DNA of 64,000 nucleotides from Siderastrea radians (Eukaryota; Cnidaria; Anthozoa; Scleractinia; Rhizangiidae): the NCBI GenBank assembly GCA_964017195.1, contig OZ024894.1, positions 30,051,120 through 30,115,119 on the forward strand, in the 5' to 3' direction. Below, piece by piece: positions 12,703 through 24,700 of this stretch. Below the pieces are notes generated by a model. That model was not told the DNA's origin, ran no database searches, and worked only from the letters and a program-made list of their open reading frames with translations. Every line of letters starts with the position of its first letter. The first letter of the stretch is position 1. The position numbers and the translations under genes were made by a program.

Positions 12703-15700
12703 GATTTGCAGAGTTGGATTATTTGGTCGAAGACATTTATTGCTACTCAGAGTTTCATGCTTCTTGCGAAGCAATCATCAGGCAACTGCCAAAAATAACG
12801 GATACATGAGAATATATACAAAATTTGAAAATACAGAACAATACCTAGTGGCGTGATGTAGACGGATATGATTGGCTAATCTAAGCGAGCACAGTCTTTA
12901 ACAGGAATTTTTTGGAATGTCTACATGTAGATATCAGTTCGCTTCTATTGTTTAGAGTTGACATTTCGGGTTTACATATAATAAAATATTTTTCCCATAA
13001 ACACAAATTACATCTCTTGCTTACATTTGAATATGAACGGGCCTGCTTCACCTTACGCCATTTGATGTTATACATAATATTCCTATCCTTTAGGCTCCAA
13101 ATATATTTACTTAATTCGGTTGCGTGTTTATATCGCTCGTTCCTAAATGAGCATACATGGTTTCTGTATCTTAACTTGAAAGTTGTGTCACAAAGCCCAA
13201 TGTATGTCTCTCTTGAGGTTGATGTCGTGACCTCGGCTTTGTAAATGATGTTTTGGTCGTTGCATTTTCCGTCCATGGGGCACGTGCTTGAATTCCGGCA
13301 GTTACAATTGCTGTCATTGGTGGGATCAGATTTATTAATTTGAGCTTTGTTGGGATTGGAAATAATGGTTTTGACATTACTCATGCAGCTATAACTCAAT
13401 TTAAGCGTGTTCCGGTTGAAAATTTTATGTAGTGGGTTTGATTTAGGAAAGTGTTGGTCAATGAGAGAAAGGAAGCACTTTCCTACGTTCGTTTTGACAT
13501 TCTTGCTGAAAGGTGCGTTGTACCAAAGGATGTTTCTTGGACGGTTCCTCCGCAGAGGAGGTTGGACACGGCCCGGATTGCATTAGGGGTCAAATATTAA
13601 ATTTTGCTCATTTGACTGAAACCGTCGCACCGTGAAGAGCTCCGTGACAAGGACTTTTGCGTATTCCGTTCATTGAATCGCTGTAACAGGGCCGTCAATC
13701 GGTAGTATCTTTCAAAATCATTGATTATCAATCGAAAACTTTCATTCGCGATGGGTATCAAAGGCCTTCTTGGTTTACTGAAGTCAGTAGCGATCGAATC
13801 GCACATTTCAGAATTCCGTGGTCGTACTCTCGGTTTGGATGTTTCTTGTTTACTGTACAAAGGAGCGTACAGTTGCGCAGAGAAGCTCTGTCTTGGTGTT
13901 CAAACAACCGAGTAAGTATTTTTTGGTGATTTTGTAGTCGTGACCTTCTTATTTATGTCGAAGTAGAAGTGAAATGCAGTTGTTGTGAGTCATGCGATCG
14001 AAGAAGTGATAGATTCAACTTGAGAAAAAAGGTTCTTTACTTCAATAATTCTAAACCTCGCTTTTTTTTATTCGGTAGATACTTGAACTATTCACTTGAA
14101 GTCATTTCCATGCTTCAAACCCATGGCATAAAACCGGTAATGGTGTTCGACGGAAAGAACCTCGAAGCGAAGAAATCCGTGCACGAAAGTCGTGCTAGGT
14201 GAGAAATTTTCTCACTTGATGTGTTTGTGTTTTAAATTGCGTGCTGTCGCCTTTGTATATTCCTCTGATATCGGGTTAAAGTAATATTTTTTCTTGTAAA
14301 CCTAAACTAGCCTAAATTTCATTTTTCAGCCTCCGAAATTCCAACGTACAAAAAGGAATTCAACTTTGGAAAAATGGAAATCGAACGGAAGCAGTCAAGC
14401 ACTTCCAACTAGGTGTGAAAACTACCTGGCAGATGACTCATGAATTTATCAAGGTAATGGGAAGTTACTAAGATTATTTAGTGTATGGTTGTGGGTCATT
14501 TCCAGCAAAGTTTAAAAAATTGACCTGATTATTTGCTTTTTGTTTGGAGGTTCTTCGAGAGAAAAGTATCGATTATGTAGTGGCCCCATTCGAGGCAGAT
14601 GCTGAGCTGGCATTCTTGTGCAAGAACAACCGCATCGATGCTGTTGTTACTGAAGATTCAGATCTTTTGGCATTTGGATGCTCTCAGGTAAAATTTCAGT
14701 TGTTGACATTCTTATTTGTAATTCAAGTTATGCCTTTATTCTCTGAGCAATGAATCAAATTATGCCCACAAATAATGTCAACTTCAAAATTAAGCCTTGT
14801 TGCTTTCAAGTCAAATCTTTATTTTTAATTTTAATTTCATACAAAAACAAACATAATGTATATATTGTGATCTGTTTTTCATACAATAGTAATAATGATG
14901 ATGATACATTTTAGAAAACTAGAAACTTGGACCTAAATCCTAAATCTGCTTTTAATGCACTTTAAAATAAAATTCTTGCAGGTGTTATTCAAGCTTGACT
15001 TGCAAGGGATTGTCAACTAATCAAGAAGGAGGACTTGAACAAATTCCTCTCATTTGAAAACTACACGTTTGACCATTTTAGACAGTTGTGCATTTTAAGT
15101 GGATGCGACTACCTTGATTCCATTCCTGGAATTGGAATCAAAAGAGCTTTGTCATTTATGAGAAAGGTGGCACACATGAATTTGAACATATTGGAGGTAT
15201 TTGATAGTGCATATTTTTCAATCTATTGATAGATGAAAGTAACTGACATCAATTCGCCATTTGTCATCTAATAGAGTTATCTGGTGACTGTTTCTTTTCT
15301 TTGTGGGAGGCGTGGTGGCTAGTGCTCTTGACTCCGGATCGAGCGGTCCGGGCTTTGAGACCTGGCTGCGGCACTGTGTTGTGTTCTTAGGTGAGACCCT
15401 TAACTCTCATTATGCCCCACCCACGTGTATAAATCAGTACCAGTGAATTTACTGCTGGGGGGTAACCCTGCGATGGACTGGCGCTCCATCCAGGGGAGAG
15501 TATAAATACTCCTCTAGAGCTGCATTATGCTACAGAAACCAGGATAAACTCTGGCCTCTTGGCTTGACAGCAGCCTTATCCAGCTTTACCATAACCTTGC
15601 TTTTCTACAGGCCATTCCCTCAATTAGCAGGCTGATTGGAGTAAGAGTGACTGTGCCAGAAGGTTACGTTGAGAAGTTTGCCCATGCTGAAATGACATTC

Positions 15701-18700
15701 AAACACCAGTCAACTTTTGATCCAGCCACAAGAAGGGAAGTTTGTCTGGAACCTTTGCCAGAAACATCAGACTTTAGCATGTATCCTTTGATTGTTATTT
15801 GATTATTATCGTAAATTCATGATACAGCAAACTCCCATAACACCTCCCACTAATTTAAACATTTTCCATCTATTGTCATTCTTTACTGGTTTCTACCTAG
15901 TACAAAGAAAGATTCAAATTTGTGTTCCAGAAGTTGTCCATACTCCGGGCCCACAGAAGGGACGGGAATATCCTTGGGTTGGATTGGTCAAAAAGGACAA
16001 ACCCTTAGAAAATGTATATGGCTCTATTGAGCTTTGCTAAGATGTAGGGGGGGGGGGGGGTTCATTCTGTGAAGGAGGTAAGGATAATTTATGGGACTAC
16101 AAATGTTCACGGACAAGTGACCCTACTATTATCCTTTCAACTTAAATAGAATTTACTGTATATTGTTTGCTGTCACCCTTGACTGTTCTTAGCCAGGTGC
16201 AAGGAGACAATGTTCTGGACTTCTGCATTGGCAACATAAACAGAGACACTGGGCTGAAAATCAACAACTATTCAGTTACTGATTTTCGGGTATGAACCAA
16301 GTGAAACCATTTTCACCTGTACTTTTGATATTTTCGTTGTTGTTGGTGTTGATGACTTTGAGTTTCAGATAGTAACTGACAGTTGTCATTATTTAATTCA
16401 TTAGAGGCTAATAGCATCTGGTCAGAAAAAAGCTCCACGGCTCCAAGTGGTAAGTCGAAACATTACTTCTTATGATCTCTCAAAGCAGTTAGTTTCCAAT
16501 GTATATGGTCAGGTTTTTTTAAATGGAAACTTTTTTTGAGATATATTTCAAGAGATTCATGTCAAGCTTACTTTACATTAGCGAACTTAAGGTGAACGAA
16601 GCACCAAGTTTCACCTGATAAAAATGCCATGTTGAATCTTGATTACAATTCTATTTGTATATCCTGAGTTTTTTCTCCACTACAAATGACTTAAATGTGC
16701 CAAGCTTCTTGGTTAATATTTGGAAAATTAACAGGCTTTTTTTTATTTCCAGATAATGAATCCGATGACCCAGAGTATTTACCCACAACACATGGAAGTC
16801 AGAATTGTTTACTGTCTGCGCAAACTCGGTCTAAAAGCATCAAGTTCCTTATAACAAGTGTTGGAGATCAACTGGAATGGACTGTGCCGTGTTTTCCAGT
16901 TTTATCCATACATTTTGTTAAACTGTCCATAGAAATAGATGGGAAAACATTGAATGGCTTAGTAAATCAAGACGATTTCAACAATTTGCACTGCCAAAAA
17001 CTTCCTTGTGAAGGGACATGTTGTTCTCATTGCCAAATTTCTATAGATGGGGCTGAATATACTGTGCTTTGGAAATGGGAACTTCTTCTAGAATTGCCTG
17101 ATGATGTAGACAGCTTTTCAGAGGGGAGCAGTGTCATTTCATGTATTTCTGAGACTGACATGTCTGATGATATGTCTGACACAAGTATTGGAGATGTCAA
17201 CCTTGGGGATGATATAAGTGACAATGAAACTGATGACGATGACAATGACGATGATGATGAAGCCCCTATTTTTCATACCCTGCCATTCAAGGTTATGGGA
17301 GTGGCCCACACTAATCAAAGTCAAACCCATCTAACAAGAGCCAATCTCCGAATGTATGAAGAGCATGAAGAGGTCACTGCCCATCTTGAGCCAGAGCCTC
17401 AAAATGAAAGAGATGCTGATGCAATATCAGTTCAGATCGATTATGGCAATGGTCGTTGCCATGTTGGATACATTGCAAGAGAATTGACTAAGTTTATCCA
17501 CCCTCTGTTAAATGACAATGCAATAACAAGAGTTGAAATTGGAGATATTACATTTTCTGTCAAGTGGCTAAGGATAGGGTTTTACATGAAGTTACTTATA
17601 ACAAGGGTGGGAAGATGGCATCCCTACGTAGTGTACAAAGCAATGCGTGTAAACTAGACTGTCCAGCATATAGTAAAGCCAATGCATTTCATTAGAACAG
17701 TACCCATGCAATTCACATGTAATTGAGCATGCTGAAAAAAATAATGCTATTTATCAAATTTATAATCATATAATGGTAGTACAAGAAGTGGAGAATTTGA
17801 TTTGTGACAAACATGTACTTAAAGAATATTTCAATCAGCATTACTCCTATTTGTATGAACTCATTATTGGAGGTTCAATTAATACTCTACATGTTATAGT
17901 TTTGTTCAGAAATTAAAAATGAATTCATCGAAACATTATTGTTATTCTGAATTTTGTAATTTATGCATATGCCATACAGTGTTACCCTTATTTCTTGAAA
18001 ACTGTTTTGGAAAACACTGCAACTTAATTAAAGTCTCACAGTCAAATACTGCATTTTTACCTTGATTCCTTAATCTACACAATTTCTGAAACCGATGTCC
18101 CAGTACCTTCCCTTGAAGGTGAAAGATCAAAGGCTCTTCGAGTAACCTCATGGTAATTCGATGAAGTTCCAACTTTTAAACAGTTTGGCCCTCTAATTAA
18201 CAATTTGATTGCAAGCACAAGTTGATAGCTGATAAGTGGCTCAGGGCTTCACCCTCCCCCAGAAAACAGAATCTATAGAAACTGAGAGTGAGCCGTCTTA
18301 CTGTTTAAGCATAACTCACCGACCACTCTATTACACCCAAAAATCAGAATTAAATTTTGAAGGTTATGATAGAAAAATGAGGCTGCACTCCGAGAGCTAC
18401 CTATCGAACTATACATGTAGGTGGCACTTGTGTAGCAAATCGGATGGTGTGATTACCTAATAGACGGTCAGTGGGTTATGCTATTGAACCATATAAGCAC
18501 CAATAACACAAGCCTAACTTTTGGTTTCAGAAAAAAAGATAATTAAAAAACTTTTACAGGTTGAAACAACCATTGATAGGTTTGCCCCCCCCCCCCTCCG
18601 TAGAATTACAACACCAGAGGTGGCAGTCCTTCAGGTTCTGAGTGAAATGTAGCTCGTGATGTAAGAGCACCCTTTTGTAGTAATGATGCCCTGCGGGAAT

Positions 18701-21700
18701 TAAACACCCCTGGGTCTCCACGACGTGATATGAGGACCATGTCTAACCTTTCCATTCCACTGTCAGACGGAACATTAAATGACGACATGGGGCCAACATG
18801 AAATCGTTCATTTACACCAGTCCAGTGAAAGAAAGGCAAATCAGGATCTGCCTTCTTCACAAATTCCTGAACTATCTTTGGGCAGTTTTCTTCGTACGTT
18901 TTGTGGTCGAAGATAGCACCCAAGAGATGATGAAGTACTGCAAAGTATGCTTCTAAATCATCGGTAGCTGATGCTCTTGGGTGCTCAGGGGGCAAGCCTC
19001 TTGTCTGGCATTCACTTCTTCGCAGCTCCAAACTCTCAATATTTGCCACGAGAGCAATAATTACCTCTCTTGTCATTCCTTTAATCTTCTTGATTGGTCT
19101 AAATGATAAAAGAAAAAATACAGTACTAAGGAATCAGTATTTATCCATAAATTAGCAGGTTCGCATCTTAAAAATAACAAAGAACCGCCAAATTCAATGT
19201 GCAATTAAGTTAGTATCTACTAGCCTGGGGCTAGTGCCTTTTCTGGTCGGGAATTTATTGGGGGCTACTAAAAAGGACTTTCGGGCCCATCCATCCTGGC
19301 TTTTAGCTTGCCCGCTGCAATCTAAAAAAAAATCAATTTCTTTGCCCCCTGAAATTTTTAAGTTCCTTGCATTGATAAATCATGCCCTGAATATGAAACA
19401 ACAGATGATTATTTATGTATTATGTAAAATCATTGTACCATCAGATGACGAGTCTGGAAATAATAAGAAATTATGATGCTAGATGATAAATCACTTCCAG
19501 AGCAAAGATAAAAAAAAATGACATTTCTTTTCAAACAAAACATCACAAGTTGAAATAATGCATACCTATTAACATCCATGGTAGAATAGTCCCTGTTTGA
19601 TTCATACCAAGGCATCCAGTCCTCTAGAAGGTAATCAAGCATTTCTAAATTGTACTGCTTCCGGGTCTCCTCAGTCAAGCCACGTCCATCACTGGCCTTG
19701 TGCCAATTGTGTACCACGCACAAAACGAGCGGTGCTTGTGTGCCCATTTCTCTCCATAAACTCAATGACACCACGTGAGAACACCCGCTCACAATCTGGA
19801 ACAGACTGCTTGTGTTGTCCTGTCAAGGCAGTGTATGTAAGACCAGTTTTTGGGTCGTGAAGGGCTTCAACAAATGCTCTTACGTCAACATCAGGCACAT
19901 CCCCATTCCTTGTGCAATTAGTGATTCTTTTCAAAACATGGTTGTGGTCCTCACGTTCGTGAAAATACTCATTCGTTCTGGGATCTATTTCTGGGATGTA
20001 GAGATGATCTTTGAAGTTCACTCCTTCCTTGGTATAATTATCAACCATCTGGCGGTACAAGTATGTGGCCATAAGAGATTTTAGGCAGTCATTTTGTGTC
20101 TCATCTTGACCTGCATAAATCAACAAAGAAATGATGACAATTTTTAAAGACGTATATGCTTGTGGTTTATGTTGCAATGTCACACTACATCATGCATGAG
20201 CATGCAAGCTGCGAAAACTTTTTAAAGACAAATAAAAGTAGGGTCATTAGCTGTGGTGTTAACATGCAGTTTCCTCTCCTGTAGCATTAGATCAAAAATT
20301 TAAATGTTATAGTGACCAATTCAACCATGCTGTTTGAGACACTCAACAACTAAAGTTGGTATACAAAACATGCATAAAATGATCAAGTATGATTTTCTGA
20401 TAGCCTACCATAAGGAAAATATTAATGCATTATAGATGTAGATACCACATTTCATTAGACATTGTATTGTACTAACCAGTCACCCATGGATGTGGATCAT
20501 AGAAGAAAGGAAAATGTTTTCTCCTCAACAGGCGGATTGCTTTGGGGAAGGGAACAGTTTCACCAATGTACATCAAGTCATACAAGAATTGTAGGTCTTC
20601 CTGTGGTATGGCATCATGGGGTGAAGCAGCCACTATAGCGCCATCTGCCCCTGAAGGAACAATAGATGGAGGGACAAATCAATATTTACTTTCACTGACT
20701 CATATACAATATTTGTAACACAGTAAAAAACCTGCAAGTAAGAACCTAACATTAATTTAAGAACCTATTAGGCTACAATTGGCAAATTAGATACCATTTT
20801 TTAAAGGATCCTATTCAGCCTAAAATTTACTACAGGTTCTTATTTTCTGAAATTGATTATAAATGTTTACTTCTGGGAAAATATGATAAGTCAACATATT
20901 TTCTGGATCCTCTTTGGAGATATGTAACCTAATGAGAAGCCTTATTACCCAAGATGCAATGTAATGCAAATTTTATACAAGGAAAAGACAAAATACCACT
21001 GAAATATCTATTTAACATAAAAAATTTTTCTTCAGAATTTAAGAACCTATTAAGAACCTAATTAGGCTAAATTTGTGTTAATAACCCTTTATGTAAGAAC
21101 CTCACATGACATCATATGGTAAAAACTGTTTCTAGAAAAAGTTTCTGTCAACAGTCTTGAGAAAAATTGAGATACACAAGAAACAAAGTTTACAGCCATC
21201 TTTCCATTGTTAGCCAGTCTGTGATTGCCACCTATACATACACTGTAGTTCAAGGTGACCAGCCCATTTTCAATTTGGAAAACATCTTTTCTCTTCACTT
21301 GAAATAGAAGATGCACATAATGTAACTCAGTGATACAACAATGTGCTTACTTTTGATTGGCGTCAAGAACTGTTTGATACTTCGGACTGGTGTTGACTTG
21401 GCTAGTTTTCTTGAATCCATCATCAGCTGGATAACAGATATAGGCCTGTTACTTCCCTTAGTTCTTAGAGAACTAAATTCTCCATCTGTTGAAAACCCTT
21501 TAAGGCAAAACATACAACATGAGCGCAATGCCTTATTAAATTTTTTCTTCTTTTAAATTAAGGAACTTATTTTCATCTTTTGTTTTGCCACAAAAAAAAT
21601 ATATGAAACATCTTTTCCAACATAATAACATAACAAATGTCTGTATCATTTCGTATCTATTATTCTGAAGGGCAGCTCATAGAAGATTTTTATAAATTGC

Positions 21701-24700
21701 TACTAAGCATAACAATTATGATTATAAAGGTTTTATTTCCAAACCCTCCTATGTTTTGCAGTTGAAGCAAAAAAAATTACTGGTAAAAGCAATTTAGAAT
21801 ATCTACTTGATGCACTGTAAACATGACGGATGATCTAGCATTGAAAAAATATATTTTGGAAAAAGCTATAAAAAAGAGGTGTCAGGAAAATTCGAAATGC
21901 CTTCTAGATGTATGAAAACCAAATTTCTTACCTACAGCAAGCATCCCAAGTTCATGCATGGCATCTCTGATTTTATCCCGTAACTTTCTTACCATGTCAT
22001 CTGTGATGCTTCGGTACGGTAGAGATCTAATGGGAATAGCAGAAGGCTTTGATGCACGCTGCTCGTCGCTCACCATGAACACAAGAATGTGAGAAGCTGC
22101 TTCACGCTTCTTCATAGCAACTCCCTTGACATACTCTTCGAGGACCTTCCTCAGTTCCGTCAATTTCTTTGGAACATTTCCTCTTCTAGGACTAGCTATC
22201 ATTTGCTCAATGGTGCGAATAGTTGAAATAATATCATCTTGCATCTGAATCAGCTTTTCAAACCCGTCCACCTCCCATGCCAAGGCAAACAGACTTTGTT
22301 CACCAACGTTGTGCTGTTTCCTTTTGGCTTCGTAGGTCTCTTTGGCCTGTTGACACCCATCTCGGAGAAATGCTTTCTCTGCATCAAGTTCTGAAACAAG
22401 GTGTTGAAGGTCTTGAAGGATGACAATGTCGACATTCCTTTCCTTCAGTCCAATACCTAGCAAGAATTTTATCATTTTAAATCAGAATAACAATTTAACA
22501 AAGTCAATTTCTTTCACAAGGCTGTTGGTTGATCTAAAGAAAATTACCTGTATATGATATCACATAATGATAGGATCAAAATGACACTTTTTACTTCGTA
22601 ATAAAATAATTGTATGTACATCACAAACTAGTCATGCTGCAGCCTTGCTGCCAGTTTTTAAGATGACAAATTATTGGCTGAAGACAATGGGTCATGTGTA
22701 TGCTCAAGTTTGCCAAAATAACAATTTTCTGCACAACTTTAAGGAATTAATTAATACAGGCTATAATGTGAATGAAAATGTTAAACTGTACCTCTCACTC
22801 GTCTCACACGCTGGTCGTAGTCGTCTTTCATTTGTTGAAGTTTTCCATCGCCAAGATCACAATCCCCAGACCACTCTCCCCTCATCGACTCTTCATAGCA
22901 ACTCCCTTGACATACTCTTCGAGGACCTTCCTCAGTTCCGTCAATTTCTTTGGAACATTTCCTCTTCTAGGACTAGCTATCATTTGCTCAATGGTGCGAA
23001 TAGTTGAAATAATATCATCTTGCATCTGAATCAGCTTTTCAAACCCGTCCACCTCCCATGCCAAGGCAAACAGACTTTGTTCACCAACGTTGTGCTGTTT
23101 CCTTTTGGCTTCGTAGGTCTCTTTGGCCTGTTGACACCCATCTCGGAGAAATGCTTTCTCTGCATCAAGTTCTGAAACAAGGTGTTGAAGGTCTTGAAGG
23201 ATGACAATGTCGACATTCCTTTCCTTCAGTCCAATACCTAGCAAGAATTTTATCATTTTAAATCAGAATAACAATTTAACAAAGTCAATTTCTTTCACAA
23301 GGCTGTTGGTTGATCTAAAGAAAATTACCTGTATATGATATCACATAATGATAGGATCAAAATGACACTTTTTACTTCGTAATAAAATAATTGTATGTAC
23401 ATCACAAACTAGTCATGCTGCAGCCTTGCTGCCAGTTTTTAAGATGACAAATTATTGGCTGAAGACAATGGGTCATGTGTATGCTCAAGTTTGCCAAAAT
23501 AACAATTTTCTGCACAACTTTAAGGAATTAATTAATACAGGCTATAATGTGAATGAAAATGTTAAACTGTACCTCTCACTCGTCTCACACGCTGGTCGTA
23601 GTCGTCTTTCATTTGTTGAAGTTTTCCATCGCCAAGATCACAATCCCCAGACCACTCTCCCCTCATCGACTCTTCATAGCAACTCCCTTGACATACTCTT
23701 CGAGGACCTTCCTCAGTTCCGTCAATTTCTTTGGAACATTTCCTCTTCTAGGACTAGCTATCATTTGCTCAATGGTGCGAATAGTTGAAATAATATCATC
23801 TTGCATCTGAATCAGCTTTTCAAACCCGTCCACCTCCCATGCCAAGGCAAACAGACTTTGTTCACCAACGTTGTGCTGTTTCCTTTTGGCTTCGTAGGTC
23901 TCTTTGGCCTGTTGACACCCATCTCGGAGAAATGCTTTCTCTGCATCAAGTTCTGAAACAAGGTGTTGAAGGTCTTGAAGGATGACAATGTCGACATTCC
24001 TTTCCTTCAGTCCAATACCTAGCAAGAATTTTATCATTTTAAATCAGAATAACAATTTAACAAAGTCAATTTCTTTCACAAGGCTGTTGGTTGATCTAAA
24101 GAAAATTACCTGTATATGATATCACATAATGATAGGATCAAAATGACACTTTTTACTTCGTAATAAAATAATTGTATGTACATCACAAACTAGTCATGCT
24201 GCAGCCTTGCTGCCAGTTTTTAAGATGACAAATTATTGGCTGAAGACAATGGGTCATGTGTATGCTCAAGTTTGCCAAAATAACAATTTTCTGCACAACT
24301 TTAAGGAATTAATTAATACAGGCTATAATGTGAATGAAAATGTTAAACTGTACCTCTCACTCGTCTCACACGCTGGTCGTAGTCGTCTTTCATTTGTTGA
24401 AGTTTTCCATCGCCAAGATCACAATCCCCAGACCACTCTCCCCTCATCGACTCCCGCAAACCAGCTTTCAAGTCTGTGGCATCTGCTTTTATGTACCACC
24501 GTCTATCTGGGTATGACTCTTTCAGTTTCTTCAATGCCTCAACCTAACCAAGTTGAAACCTCAAAATTACTTTTTAAAGCAAAAAGGATCTACTTCAATA
24601 ATTATTAAAAAAAAAAATAAATACTAAAAATAGAAATAAAATTTCAAATGACAAAATAATTGAAGAAATAACAAAATTGCCATGATGCATACTAGGTGTT

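Larger units (their letters stand above)
12640..13552 (-). mobile_element. Penelope-like element, 3' part (interrupted copy)
   Basis: This is the 3' half of a minus-strand PLE. Its sequence stops exactly at 13552 and resumes at 32951 on the far side of the 19.4-kb transposon. The two halves join without loss when one copy of GTTCCTCCG is removed. It contains the GIY-YIG coding part (12881-13543), a hammerhead ribozyme (12739-12786) and a (TA)n run at about 12663-12695. Confidence 0.85.

Noticed and set aside
13543..13552. 10-bp target duplication GGTTCCTCCG
   Set aside because: The right-hand first G is needed as the last base of the perfect inverted repeat; 9 bp fits both ends and the empty site.
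15304..15380. tRNA gene
   Set aside because: Only degenerate A and B boxes, no cloverleaf; it is the head of a SINE.
15792..16040. 82-aa open frame as an extra XPG exon
   Set aside because: No phase-compatible acceptor and donor, and the flanking exons join directly in phase.
13751..16449. Host EXO1 repair gene
   Set aside because: It lies wholly between the transposon ends, starts about 200 bp from the left terminus and lacks the usual long EXO1 C-terminus, carrying HIRAN instead.
16405..16449. Exon starting at 16405 (reading [14 protein letters not shown])
   Set aside because: It leaves the wrong phase for the HIRAN exon; starting at 16407 gives ANSIW and the right phase.
22110..24452. 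CRISPR-like array
   Set aside because: Units are 781 bp, contiguous and contain spliced exons; no short repeats with spacers.
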